From Geothermovivens sp964644845 (lineage in GTDB: Bacteria > Zhuqueibacterota > Zhuqueibacteria > Oleimicrobiales > Geothermoviventaceae), in NCBI GenBank assembly GCA_964644845.1, contig CAZXXS010000116.1, positions 4,712 to 68,711 on the forward strand: a DNA stretch of 64,000 nucleotides. The letters are read 5' to 3'. The position numbers were made by a program, and so were the translations under genes. Shown one piece after another: positions 26,350-35,311 of this stretch (its first letter is position 1; the number at the start of each line of letters is the position of its first letter). The notes beneath the pieces were generated by a model, which did not search any database, was not told where the DNA came from, and worked only from the letters and a program-made list of their open reading frames with translations.

Positions 26350-26379
26350 AAAAAAGGCAAGACCGCAACGGGTCTTGCC
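26350..26379 (-). terminator. Rho-independent terminator upstream of ssb
   Basis: On the minus strand GGCAAGACC and GGTCTTGCC form a perfect 9-bp stem around a 6-nt loop, followed by TTTTTT (26350-26355). It lies between the promoter at 26497-26525 and the ssb start at 26314. Confidence 0.9.
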
Positions 26380-26490
26380 CCTCAGCAATTCACGGAAAAC
26401 GAACGATAAGCGCTTTTGAGAAAAAGGAAAACTCGCACTCCACGCATTCTCTTCGAAAACCTGGTTTTGCACGCTAAGCTGCTAACAGAT
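26350..26490 (-). ncRNA. Candidate ssb leader or ~140-nt small RNA
   Basis: The interval is bounded by a perfect sigma-70 promoter and an intrinsic terminator and contains no credible reading frame; the 67-codon frame in it reads through the terminator. TTAGCAG near the 5' end can pair with TTGCTGA just before the terminator, giving a closed structure. It could be an independent small RNA (6S-like size, but no signature I can verify) or an attenuator for ssb. Confidence 0.5.
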
Positions 26491-26496
26491 CAATCA

Positions 26497-26525
26497 ATTA
26501 TAAACATTCGGCCAAGGAATGTCAA
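26497..26525 (-). promoter_or_regulatory. Perfect-consensus sigma-70 promoter
   Basis: On the minus strand TTGACA (26520-26525) and TATAAT (26497-26502) are separated by exactly 17 bp. It is the strongest promoter in the window. The predicted start is near 26490. Confidence 0.85.
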
Positions 26526-26608
26526 GCGAAAAATCTGGAAAATTGTAGGTACGACGTGAAGGCCCCACGGGTGTCGTGGTTCGATCGTGCCTGGCCCATT
26601 TCGTCCAG

Positions 26609-26689
26609 CCTGACCTGTTGGTGTCAGGGGGGGTGAAGCAATTTCTGCGGACAAGCCTGACCGGGAACGAGTCCCTCCAGGGGGTCAGG
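26609..26689 (+). repeat. Two adjacent hairpins with the same stem
   Basis: CCTGAC (26609-26614) pairs with GTCAGG (26623-26628), and CCTGACC (26656-26662) pairs with GGTCAGG (26683-26689). The second loop holds GGGA and TCCC, which can extend the structure. They lie in the 708-bp stretch between the ssb promoter and the DUF5679 gene, where I see no protein gene. Confidence 0.4.
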
Positions 26690-27034
26690 GCCCATTGGAT
26701 TGTTGGGTGTGCTGCAGTTGTGGTTAGAGCTCGAGTGGTGTTTCCTCCTGTTACGACAGTCAGGCCGCCACAGGGTAAGCGGGGTGTCTTGCGAAAAGTG
26801 GGTTGGAAATCGGTTACGAGTCTCCACAAATGCAGCGCGGGGTCAGGCACGATTTGTGGGTGGACCGTGTGAGAGTGGGAGATCGTGTTTGCCGTCGGGT
26901 TGCGCAGCGCCCTGCGAAAGTTCTGAAACGACCGAGGTCTGGCCCTCCGCGCAATCTTTTGGCCAACACCGATGGCTCGTTGGGCGTCCAGGGGGTGTGC
27001 GAGAACAATCGGGCATGCCCTTGCAAATTAGCGC

Positions 27035-27062
27035 TTGACATTTGAAGGCAATTTACTAACTT
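27035..27062 (+). promoter_or_regulatory. Predicted promoter of the DUF5679 gene
   Basis: TTGACA (27035-27040), a 16-bp spacer, TAACTT (27057-27062), then TAGCC. The leader is about 165 nt. Confidence 0.6.
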
Positions 27063-27233
27063 TAGCCTTAGTTAGGGGGAGGTGCCACTGCATTTGGGGG
27101 GCAGGATGCCTAAGTGTTGCGGTTTTGTGGCCTGGCTCCCGGCTCGGAGGAGGGTCTCTGATCCGCATCCGACGGCAGCGGGAAGGGCTGGAGATCGCGG
27201 TGGTCGTGCACTTTCAGAGAGGAGGTGAATGCC

Positions 27234-27386
27234 GTGGCTGAAATGGCGTACTGTGTGAAGTGCCGCACGAAAACGGAAATGGTTGATGTTGTCGAGGTAA
27301 CCATGAAAAATGGGAGGCGCGCGCTGAAAGGCAAATGCTCGAAGTGCGGCACGGGAATGTACAAAATTCTGCCGTCGAAGAAGTAA
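27234..27386 (+). CDS. Small zinc-ribbon protein, DUF5679-like
   Basis: 50-aa protein with two CxxC pairs (CVKC and CSKC), and EVTMKNGRRALKGKCSKCG matching the small DUF5679-type family known in archaea and several bacterial phyla. It probably binds one zinc ion; the function is unknown. The GTG start is 7 nt after AGAGGAGGTGA, a very strong ribosome binding site. It has its own promoter at 27035 and its own terminator at 27463, so it is a single-gene unit and likely well expressed. Confidence 0.82.
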   Translation: MAEMAYCVKCRTKTEMVDVVEVTMKNGRRALKGKCSKCGTGMYKILPSKK

Positions 27387-27462
27387 GCGAGGAAACCACT
27401 CACAATTTCATGTGCCTGAGGACGCCGAACGGCTTCGGCGACAAGACTGAGGTGGAAGCAGA

Positions 27463-27490
27463 GGCGAGAAGAAGTTCATTCTCGCCTTTT
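27463..27490 (+). terminator. Rho-independent terminator after the DUF5679 gene
   Basis: GGCGAGAA (27463-27470), an 8-nt loop, TTCTCGCC (27479-27486), then TTTT. Confidence 0.85.
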
Positions 27491-27682
27491 CTGTTTTGTG
27501 GGATCGTCTGCGCACTTTGGTAACCTCGGCCGGTTCGAGGACAAAAGCCGAATTCCTACAGCCGGGCGGGGGCCAAGGGTGGATTCGACGCGAACCCTTC
27601 AACAGACGGATTCGGTCAGCCCGGTATCCGCGATTCCAGGGTTCCTTTGGCCCAGAAGTTATGCTGATGTGCGGGAGTAAAA

Positions 27683-30600
27683 GTGATCAAAACGGTTTCT
27701 GCAAGTTCTGTAAATCCTCTGAGCCTTTTTTCTGAACCCGTCTCGGTGTGGTTTGAACGAGAATTTGGTCGACCGACAACGCCGCAAGAAAGAGGCTGGC
27801 CGCCGATTCAGCGGGGAGAGAACACCCTGATTCTGGCGCCGACCGGTTCTGGCAAAACCCTCGCTGCTTTCCTGTGGGGAATCGACCGAATTCTGCAAGA
27901 GCTCAGACAACACGAGTTCGAAGAGCTGCGGCTTGTCTACGTGTCGCCACTGAAGGCCCTGAACAATGACATTGAGCGTAATTTGCGGCAGCCACTGCGT
28001 GGCATTCGAGAGGTCGGAAAACAGCTTGGCGTGGAGATGCCGACCGTACGGGTGGCCGTACGTTCGGGAGACACGCCGCAGTACGAACGTCGAAAGATGT
28101 TCGTGCGGCCGCCTCACATTTTGATCACCACACCCGAGTCGCTCTACGTCTTACTGACCGGGTCGCGGGCAGGCGAACTCTTTCGCTCCGTACAGACGCT
28201 GATTGTGGACGAAATTCACGCTCTGGCTGGCAACAAACGAGGCGTCCACCTCGCCCTCAGCCTTGAGCGTCTTGAAAGGCTGGCACGGCGAAGCGTGCAG
28301 CGAATTGGTCTGTCCGCCACAATTCGCCCGCTCGAGGAAGTGGCTCGGTTTCTCGGGGGCAACGAATGGGTGCGCGGCGAGCGTGGACTGGAACTACGGC
28401 CGCGGCCGGTCACGATCGTGGATGCAGGCTACCGAAAGCCCCTTGATCTGCGTGTAGAGTGGGCTGCTTGTGGCGGCAACGAACAAACTGGGAGCCCGTG
28501 GATTCCCCTTCTCAACCGCGTGGCCCGGCTGGTCAAGCAACACAACACAACTTTGATCTTCGCCAACAACCGTCGGGCGGCGGAGCGTGTGGCAGAAAGG
28601 CTGAACGAGATCCTGACAAGCGGTGAGGGCGATGTCAGTGCCATTCTGGACGACGGTGTGCCAAAGGGACTCGGCATTTTCGCTGCAAGTAGGGGCGACA
28701 AGCCACGTGTCGTCGGTGTGCACCACGGTAGCCTCGCGCGTGAGAAGCGCTTGTGGGTGGAGGAAGCGCTGAAGAGCGGACGACTGGCTGCCATCGTGGG
28801 TACGTCATCTCTTCAGCTGGGGATCGACATCGGGGCCATCGATCTGGTGGTTCAGATCGAGTCGCCGAAATCGGTTGCCCAGGGCCTGCAACGCGTCGGG
28901 CGTTCTGGTCACGCGGTGGGTAAAAGCAGCAAAGGCCGCATCTTTGCGCTCCACCCGGAGGATGCCTTAGAGTGTGCCGTTGTGGCCTCGGGCATGTTGG
29001 AGGGCGACGTGGAACCAACCCACACGCCCCTGAATCCCTTGGACGTACTGGCGCAGCAAATTGTGGCGATGGTGTCGGTGGAAGATTGGAACCCCGACGA
29101 GCTCTACCGCTTCGTGCGCCAGTGTTGGGCTTACGAATCCTTGTCTCGACCCTTGTTCGAGCAGGTTCTTGACATGCTGAGCGGACGGTACCACACGATC
29201 CTGCACCGCGAGTTGCGTCCTCGCATCCTCTGGGACCGCGTGGGGCGCAGGCTCAGCGCCCTCCGGGGGGCACGCATGCTGGCACTTGTAAATGGCGGTA
29301 CGATTCCAGCGCAGGGTTCCTACGGGGTGTACCTCCGAGACGGCAAAACGAAGGTTGGAGAACTGGACGAGGAGTTCATCTTTGAAACACGTGTAGGCGA
29401 CACCTTCCTGCTTGGCAATCAGGTTTGGCGTGTGCGGGAGATCCGGGACGACCGCGTGATCGTTTCCGAGGCACCTGGTTCGATGGCCAGGATGCCGTTC
29501 TGGCGTGGGGATTACCCGTGGCGTTCGTACGAGATGGGGAAGAGGCTCGGCGAGTTACGGCGGCGGCTTGCGGAAACGCTGGGCAAGCTGAAGGCGGAAT
29601 CCGCTGTTGCGACCTACCTGGACGTACTGGAGAAGTCTGACCCTGCTGCACGGGAGGTACTTCTGGCAAAACTCAGGACCGATTACGCCGTGGACGAACT
29701 CACGGCGCAGAGGATCTTGAAACACGTCGCAGAACAGCTTGACGGTCTCGGAAACGTGGCAACGGACCGTCTTGTTCTCTTTGAGATTTTCGCGGATGCT
29801 TTGGGCAATTTGCAGGTTGTGGTTCACTCTCCGTTTGGTGGCCGCGTGAACAGCGCGTGGGCTCTGGTTATGACCAGCGTGCTCCGTGACCATCTGAACG
29901 TTGAGACCGAAAGAATTGCCAACGACGACGGCATTTTGTTGCGCTTGCCGCCACTCGACGTTGAAGTCCCTGTGGGCCTGCTTCAGCAACTACGGCCCGA
30001 GGAAGTGCGCGAGCGGATTCTTCGAGAATTGCCGGGCTCAGCCGTGTTTGGGGCACGGTTTCGGCAAAATGCCGCTCGGGCTTTGCTCTTGCCCGGCCTC
30101 AAGGGAAACAGGCGCACTCCTTTCTGGCTTCAGCGGCTCAAGGCCAAGGATCTGCTTGAGGCAGTTCGCAGCCAGCCAGATTTTCCTGTCGTGCTGGAAA
30201 CGGTGCGGGACTGCCTCGAGGAAGTGATGGATCTTCAGCATCTCCTGGAGGTGATGGACAACATTCGGACCGGCGCCATTCAGACGCGCGTTGTACGGCC
30301 GCGTACCCCATCGTCGCTGGCTCGTGGCCTGATGTGGGGCTTTATGAATGTGTACGTGTACGAGTGGGACGAGCCCAAAAGCCAAAAGTCGGTTTCGATT
30401 AGCAGAGACCTGTTGCGCGACTTGCTTTCCTCCGAGCGACTGGTTCGGTCGCTCCGTCCGGAAGCTGTGCGGTTGGTGACGAACCGGGCCCGGGGACTGG
30501 ACCCTTCCGTTCAGGTGCAGAGCGCGGACGAACTCGCGTTGCTGTTTCAACGAGTGGGTGACTTGTCGGAAGAGGAGCTGCGCGACTTGCTTCCACCTGC

Positions 30601-32329
30601 GGGTTGGGACTGGTTGAACAAACTGGAACAAGAACGCCGGATTCTTGTGTTGGATGTCCCAGGGGTTCGTGGTCCCGAGAGCCGCTGGGTTTTCGCCGAA
30701 TACGAAGGGGACTACCACCTGGCGTTCCGCGTGGGCGGAGGGCAGGCTGGGCAGGCCAGACGGAGAATTCTGGAGCGTTTTCTCGCCGTTTCTGGACCGG
30801 TGTCGCAGAAGGAAGTTCTGGAACGCTACGCTTTCCCGCCGGAGTGGTTGGAAAACGTTTTGGAAGGTCTGCGCAAGAAAGGCGAGCTGGTAGCTGGCCC
30901 GTTTCCGGTTAGAAAACGCGACGCGCAAGAGGAACGCTACTGTCGGCGGGAGCTGGTGCAGGACATGCAACGCCGCACGCTTTCCATCCTTCGGCGTGAA
31001 GTGGAATCGGTGCCCTTGCCGGTGTACGCGCATTTCCTGATGCGCTGGCAACACTTGGTGCCGCCCGCAGGGCTGCGTGGGCAAGCCGGAGTGGCGGAGG
31101 CGTTGGAACAGTTGGGGGCCCTCGCGCTACCGCTTGATGTCTGGGAGAAAGAGGTGTTGCCAGCTCGTGTTGCGAATTTTCACCCGAAGGAGCTCGATGC
31201 GCTGGTCAGTGTGGGACGTCTGTTGTGGTACAGGCAAGGTGGCGATCTCGTTTTTCTGGCCCGTGCAAGCGCACTCGCAGTTCCGGCTCCTGCCGAGGCG
31301 AGCGACGGCACCCTCCCCGCGGAGGAGCGTCTTGTGCTGAACGTTCTTCGCGAGCGAGGCGCTTCGTTCGAGGCCGAGATTGCCGCTGCCGCTGGTTTGG
31401 AAATCGCTGTCGTCGAGGCCGCTTTGCGCCGCCTGGCCATCCGTGGGCTGGTCACCAACGACGTCTTCGATTTGGCCCGCAGATTGCCGACCCAAGCGAA
31501 CTCGGGGGTAGGGACTGAATCAGAAACGGTGCAACCTGGACTCTCAGGACGCACTGGGCGTGGATCTATTTACCGGACCGGTTTCACGCGCGCGGCTTAC
31601 CGTGAAGCGAAACGTCGCGCCAGGAAAAGAGCTACGCTTGCAGCCGTACGGCCACAAACGCCCGCTGGCCGCTGGAGCACTGTGCCTCTGGAAAATCCGG
31701 ACAATTTAGCGCAAACCGCTCTCGACTGGGCACGGCTGCTCCTAAACCGTTGGGGCGTGGTCGCTCGAGACTGGTTTGCGGCAGAACCGCTGGTTTCGGA
31801 CTGGTCTGCCGTTTGGACAGCTCTTCGCGAGCTGGAAGCCCACGGCGAAATCAGGGGCGGATTTTTCGTTTCGGGGCTTCGTGGCGAGCAGTTCGCGTTG
31901 CCGCAAGTGGTGGACCTGCTTCGCGGAGCCTGGGACGAGGTAGCAACCCCTACAGGGGCTGCGTTGGTTGTGCTGAATGGTCTGGACCCAGCGAGCTGCG
32001 TGCTCCTCAAATTGCAGCGTGATCAGAAGATGGCGATTCCCGACACCAGACACAAGCGGAGTACGTGGTTCGTCGTTCATGCAGGTGTTCCCGTCTTGGT
32101 GGCGCGGGACTCTGGCCGCCGCATTTCGACCACGCTTCCGCTGGAAGATCCTCTGTTACCCCAGGCGCTTGCGGCTCTTTTGGAGCGGGTGGGCCAGAGA
32201 CAGCGGCGAGTGGCCGTAGAGTTCTGGAATGATGTTCCCGTACTGCAATCGGGTGCGCTGGAATTGTTGAAAGCGGCCGGATTTCTGCGGGAGCCAAAGC
32301 GACTGGTTTGGTTCCGACCGGTAGTTTAG
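27683..32329 (+). CDS. lhr: Lhr-type large DEAD/DEAH-box helicase
   Basis: 1548-aa superfamily 2 helicase of the long Lhr form, implicated in DNA repair or RNA processing. Motifs: Walker A APTGSGKT (residues 52-59), Ia YVSPLKALNND, II DEIH (176-179), III SATI (211-214), IV IFANNRRAAERV, V TSSLQLGIDIG, VI QRVGRSGH. A winged-helix and Lhr-core region follows, then a C-terminal extension of about 700 residues like that of full-length bacterial Lhr. GTG start with GGGAG (27673-27677) 5 nt upstream. It appears monocistronic, with no promoter recognised in the 190 bp after the preceding terminator. Confidence 0.93.
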   Translation: MIKTVSASSVNPLSLFSEPVSVWFEREFGRPTTPQERGWPPIQRGENTLILAPTGSGKTLAAFLWGIDRILQELRQHEFEELRLVYVSPLKALNNDIERNLRQPLRGIREVGKQLGVEMPTVRVAVRSGDTPQYERRKMFVRPPHILITTPESLYVLLTGSRAGELFRSVQTLIVDEIHALAGNKRGVHLALSLERLERLARRSVQRIGLSATIRPLEEVARFLGGNEWVRGERGLELRPRPVTIVDAGYRKPLDLRVEWAACGGNEQTGSPWIPLLNRVARLVKQHNTTLIFANNRRAAERVAERLNEILTSGEGDVSAILDDGVPKGLGIFAASRGDKPRVVGVHHGSLAREKRLWVEEALKSGRLAAIVGTSSLQLGIDIGAIDLVVQIESPKSVAQGLQRVGRSGHAVGKSSKGRIFALHPEDALECAVVASGMLEGDVEPTHTPLNPLDVLAQQIVAMVSVEDWNPDELYRFVRQCWAYESLSRPLFEQVLDMLSGRYHTILHRELRPRILWDRVGRRLSALRGARMLALVNGGTIPAQGSYGVYLRDGKTKVGELDEEFIFETRVGDTFLLGNQVWRVREIRDDRVIVSEAPGSMARMPFWRGDYPWRSYEMGKRLGELRRRLAETLGKLKAESAVATYLDVLEKSDPAAREVLLAKLRTDYAVDELTAQRILKHVAEQLDGLGNVATDRLVLFEIFADALGNLQVVVHSPFGGRVNSAWALVMTSVLRDHLNVETERIANDDGILLRLPPLDVEVPVGLLQQLRPEEVRERILRELPGSAVFGARFRQNAARALLLPGLKGNRRTPFWLQRLKAKDLLEAVRSQPDFPVVLETVRDCLEEVMDLQHLLEVMDNIRTGAIQTRVVRPRTPSSLARGLMWGFMNVYVYEWDEPKSQKSVSISRDLLRDLLSSERLVRSLRPEAVRLVTNRARGLDPSVQVQSADELALLFQRVGDLSEEELRDLLPPAGWDWLNKLEQERRILVLDVPGVRGPESRWVFAEYEGDYHLAFRVGGGQAGQARRRILERFLAVSGPVSQKEVLERYAFPPEWLENVLEGLRKKGELVAGPFPVRKRDAQEERYCRRELVQDMQRRTLSILRREVESVPLPVYAHFLMRWQHLVPPAGLRGQAGVAEALEQLGALALPLDVWEKEVLPARVANFHPKELDALVSVGRLLWYRQGGDLVFLARASALAVPAPAEASDGTLPAEERLVLNVLRERGASFEAEIAAAAGLEIAVVEAALRRLAIRGLVTNDVFDLARRLPTQANSGVGTESETVQPGLSGRTGRGSIYRTGFTRAAYREAKRRARKRATLAAVRPQTPAGRWSTVPLENPDNLAQTALDWARLLLNRWGVVARDWFAAEPLVSDWSAVWTALRELEAHGEIRGGFFVSGLRGEQFALPQVVDLLRGAWDEVATPTGAALVVLNGLDPASCVLLKLQRDQKMAIPDTRHKRSTWFVVHAGVPVLVARDSGRRISTTLPLEDPLLPQALAALLERVGQRQRRVAVEFWNDVPVLQSGALELLKAAGFLREPKRLVWFRPVV

Positions 32330-32586
32330 GGTCTGAATTGGGCAATCCTTGGGCACGTGCGTTGCTGCAAACCGGGATTCAATGGGCGCGTTGTGCGAAC
32401 GGGTCGGGTTGCCCTCGAACACTGACGTTTGGAAGTTGATTCGCCGTTTGAGACCGCTGGGCTACGTGAGCTGGGGTGCGGGAACTGCGGCTTGTGGTCG
32501 CGTGCTTAGGCAAAAGGCACCTCGCAGGAGAGTCCGAAGGGCTGGGACGGCTGTGAGAAAACGTGAACGGTTCTACCCAAAAAGCC

Positions 32587-32614
32587 TTGCCATTTGGTGG
32601 ATTTCTTTTAAATT
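32587..32614 (+). promoter_or_regulatory. Predicted promoter of the EIIA cluster
   Basis: TTGCCA (32587-32592), a 16-bp spacer, TAAATT (32609-32614), then TAGCC. It lies 36 bp before the EIIA start. The remainder of the 321-bp gap after lhr (32330-32586) shows nothing I can name. Confidence 0.6.
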
Positions 32615-32650
32615 TAGCCACGACAAGGAGCTACGAGGGAGCAAGGTCAC

Positions 32651-33121
32651 ATGAAACTTTCCGATTTGCTAAGCGAAGACGTGATCAAAATACCGCTCGA
32701 GAGCACGGAAAAGGAGAAAATCATCGAGGAAATGATCGATCTTCTCGCGCAAGCGGGTAAGGTGAATGATCGTGAGAAGATCTTGAAAGCCGTTTTGGAA
32801 CGAGAGCGGGTGATGAGTACCGGCGTTGGGGACGGCGTGGCCATTCCCCACGGCAAGGCGGAGGGTGTAAAGGACCTTGCTGCCAGTTTTGGCGTGACGA
32901 AGCAAGACGTGGATTTCGAATCCCTGGACGACAAACCTGTGCGGCTCGTGTTTATGTTAGTGGGCCCGCCGGACATCACAGGGCCACACCTGAAAGCCTT
33001 GAGCCGTATTTCACGTTTGATGCACAAGCCAGACCTTCGAGCGCGTTTGCTTCAGGCAAAGACGCCGAAAGAGGTGTTGAAAATCATTGGGGACGAAGAG
33101 GCCAAATTTTTCGAGATGTAA
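32651..33121 (+). CDS. PTS EIIA type-2 domain protein (fructose/PtsN-like)
   Basis: 156-aa single-domain EIIA of the fructose/mannitol/nitrogen class. VAIPHGKAEGV holds the phosphorylatable His67. The following VTKQDVDFESLDDKPVRLVF and HLKALSRISRLMH are typical of the family. No EI, HPr or membrane EIIC gene lies nearby, so a regulatory, PtsN-like role is more likely than sugar uptake. The next two genes encode a P-II-like protein and a zinc-ribbon/DUF2007-like protein, suggesting a small signalling operon; the first gap is 162 bp. Confidence 0.88.
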   Translation: MKLSDLLSEDVIKIPLESTEKEKIIEEMIDLLAQAGKVNDREKILKAVLERERVMSTGVGDGVAIPHGKAEGVKDLAASFGVTKQDVDFESLDDKPVRLVFMLVGPPDITGPHLKALSRISRLMHKPDLRARLLQAKTPKEVLKIIGDEEAKFFEM

Positions 33122-33283
33122 CTCTGGCTGCAGAGCTTCTACGGGTCCCGCACGTCAGTTGGGGCAAAAGGGCCGGCTCGCTGGGAAAGGGAAGAGTCGG
33201 CTTCGTCGTCTTGCTCGAAAGGCGGGTCGGCTGGTGCGGTAGAATCGGGGTGGGACACGCCGGCAACGAGGTGAAGCACTCTT

Positions 33284-33622
33284 GTGAAACTACTTTTCAT
33301 CGTCCTGAATAAAGAAGAATACCTGGAGCCGGTGCTCGAGCTGTTTGTCGAGTCCGGAGTCCGGGGCGCAACGGTTCTCGACAGCGTAGGCATGGGGCGG
33401 ATCCTGGCCCACGACATTCCCATTTTCGCGGGTTTACGCAATCTCATGCCGGAAAGTCGGCCGTTCAACAAGACGATTTTCACGGTCATTGAGGACGAAA
33501 AAATCCTGCCGCTGATTTCGGCGATCGAGGAAGTGATGGGCAGTCTCGACGAGCCAGGAACGGGCCTGGCGTTCACTGTGCCGGTGGATTTCGTTCGTGG
33601 CCTGGCGCCAGCGCTGGAGTGA
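33284..33622 (+). CDS. P-II-like small signalling protein
   Basis: 112-aa protein with the ferredoxin-like pattern of the P-II superfamily: a first strand KLLFIVLNKEEYLEPVLELF, a loop region GMGRILAHDIPIFAGLRNLM in the place of the T-loop, and a second half beginning NKTIFTVIEDEKILPLISAI. The canonical uridylylation Tyr and the full ATP-binding signature are not evident, so it is P-II-like rather than GlnB. GTG 33284 follows GAGGTGA. It sits between the EIIA gene and the zinc-ribbon gene. Confidence 0.7.
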   Translation: MKLLFIVLNKEEYLEPVLELFVESGVRGATVLDSVGMGRILAHDIPIFAGLRNLMPESRPFNKTIFTVIEDEKILPLISAIEEVMGSLDEPGTGLAFTVPVDFVRGLAPALE

Positions 33623-33636
33623 GGGAGGTCGTGGTC

Positions 33637-33975
33637 ATGCCTTTTTGCCCGAAGTGCCGCTACGAGTACGTTGAGGGGGTGGAGGTTTGCCCCGACTGCG
33701 GTGTGAGGCTGGTAGACGATTTGCCCGAAGAAGAGCCTCCGCGAGGCAAACTCGTGCCGATTCGACGTTTCAAGAGTCGCCTGTACGCCGAAATGGTGAA
33801 GGACGTGTTGGACCGGGAAGGCATCCCGTGTTTCATTTCGGGCGACGATGTGGGAATTCTGGGAATGTCTGGCTTTACGGGCACAGATTCCGTTTGGCCT
33901 GCCACCCTCTGGGGGCCTGAAGACAAGAGGGACTACATTGAGAGCTTGAGCACGCAAATGCTGGATCACATCTGA
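33637..33975 (+). CDS. Zinc-ribbon protein with DUF2007-like domain
   Basis: 112-aa protein. The N-terminal ribbon FCPKCRYEYVEGVEVCPDCG supplies two CxxC pairs. After a short acidic linker, RRFKSRLYAEMVKDVLDREG and CFISGDDVG resemble the DUF2007 'putative signal transducing protein' domain. ATG 33637 is taken because GGGAGG (33623-33628) is 8 nt upstream; GTG codons at 33619, 33631 and 33634 are also in frame. It starts 14 bp after the P-II-like gene and ends 22 bp before hisS, so the group may be one transcript. Confidence 0.75.
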   Translation: MPFCPKCRYEYVEGVEVCPDCGVRLVDDLPEEEPPRGKLVPIRRFKSRLYAEMVKDVLDREGIPCFISGDDVGILGMSGFTGTDSVWPATLWGPEDKRDYIESLSTQMLDHI

Positions 33976-33997
33976 ACGGACGGAGTGGAACCCCAGA

Positions 33998-35275
33998 ATG
34001 CCGAGATTCAAAGCAGTTCGTGGAACCAAAGACATCTTACCGGAAGAATGGCCCTACTGGTACTACGTTGAACGCGCCATTCGGAAAGTGACCCGACTTT
34101 ACGGGTACGAGCAAATTGCAACACCCATTCTGGAGGAAACCGGCCTGTACGTGCGTGGCGTCGGTCAGGGGACCGACATCGTGGACAAGGAAATGTACAC
34201 CTTTGAGGATCGTGGTGGCCGATCGCTGACCCTACGGCCCGAATTCACGGCGGGCATCATGCGTGCTTACCTCGAGCATGGCATGCATGTTCGGCCGAAA
34301 CCCGTGCGACTCTACTCGGTGGGCCCGATTTTCCGCTACGAACGGCCGGAGGCAGGACGCTACCGGCAGCACACCCAGTTCAATGTGGAGGCCATCGGCG
34401 AGCAAGATGCCGCTCTGGATTTTGAAGTCATTTCGCTGGCGTTACAGTTTTTTGAGGAGCTCGGCTTTAGCAAGTACCGTCTACAGCTGAACAGCACCGG
34501 GTGTCCGAAATGCCGGCCGAATTACGTGTCGGTGCTGGTGGACTACTACCGGGACAAGCGGGATGTCATTTGCGACGACTGCAAACGTCGCTTGGAACGC
34601 AACCCACTTCGCGTTCTGGACTGCAAAGCAGAGCAGTGCCAGCCAGTCATCGCAGGGGCCCCGAACATCAGGGACCACCTGTGCGACGACTGCCGAGCTC
34701 ACTTCGACCAGCTCCTGCAGTACCTGAACAACGCTGGCATCGAGTACGACATCAATCCCAGGTTGGTTCGCGGTCTGGACTACTACACCAAGACGGTGTT
34801 CGAGGTGTGGGTGCAAGGCATCGGTTCCCAGAATGCGCTGTGTGGTGGCGGTCGCTACGACGGTTTGATCGAGGAACTGGGCGGTCCGCCGACACCGGGA
34901 ATCGGCTTCGGCTCGGGGATTGAGCGATTGGTGCTGACGTTGCAAGAGCAGGGGATTGACGTGCCTCCGGCGCCGAAGCCGGATGTGTTGTTGATTCATC
35001 TCGGTACGGAAGCCAAAGCTCAGGCTGTGCGGCTGGTGAGCGAGCTGCGTCACCGGGATGTCCCCGCGCTGGTCACCTATGGCCAGAAGAGTCTGCGTAC
35101 GCAGCTTCGGGATGCCAACCGGGCCGGCGTGCAGGTGGCTGTGATCATCGGCGAGGAAGAGCTGCGGAACGAAGCTGTGCAGCTGAAATGGCTGGACAAA
35201 GGGGTGCAGGAAATCTTGCCGCGTGAGGAGGCAGTTCAGAAACTTGTGGAGCTGTTTACCTTGAAGGATGCGTAG
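33998..35275 (+). CDS. hisS: Histidine--tRNA ligase
   Basis: 425-aa class II aminoacyl-tRNA synthetase charging tRNA-His. Motif 1 lies near residues 40-60, motif 2 is GPIFRYERPEAGRYRQHTQF, the histidine-specific signature LVRGLDYYTKTVFE is present, and motif 3 is GIGFGSGIERL. The C-terminal anticodon-binding domain begins near residue 325. The insertion domain carries several CxxC pairs (CPKC, CDDC, CDDC), compatible with zinc binding as in some bacterial HisRS. It follows the zinc-ribbon gene by 22 bp and precedes a TrmH-type gene by 36 bp. Confidence 0.96.
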   Translation: MPRFKAVRGTKDILPEEWPYWYYVERAIRKVTRLYGYEQIATPILEETGLYVRGVGQGTDIVDKEMYTFEDRGGRSLTLRPEFTAGIMRAYLEHGMHVRPKPVRLYSVGPIFRYERPEAGRYRQHTQFNVEAIGEQDAALDFEVISLALQFFEELGFSKYRLQLNSTGCPKCRPNYVSVLVDYYRDKRDVICDDCKRRLERNPLRVLDCKAEQCQPVIAGAPNIRDHLCDDCRAHFDQLLQYLNNAGIEYDINPRLVRGLDYYTKTVFEVWVQGIGSQNALCGGGRYDGLIEELGGPPTPGIGFGSGIERLVLTLQEQGIDVPPAPKPDVLLIHLGTEAKAQAVRLVSELRHRDVPALVTYGQKSLRTQLRDANRAGVQVAVIIGEEELRNEAVQLKWLDKGVQEILPREEAVQKLVELFTLKDA

Positions 35276-35311
35276 CCTCGCGGTTGTTGCCGCACGGGGC
35301 GCGGAAACAAC

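Noticed and set aside
26269..26472. 67-codon minus-strand frame upstream of ssb
   Set aside because: It runs through the intrinsic terminator and overlaps the ssb start in another frame; better explained as leader or small RNA.
26494..26850. 118-codon minus-strand frame covering the ssb promoter
   Set aside because: It would end inside a perfect consensus promoter and its residues look random.
30038..31084. 348-codon open frame on the minus strand
   Set aside because: Antisense within the Lhr helicase gene; composition is that of a shadow frame.
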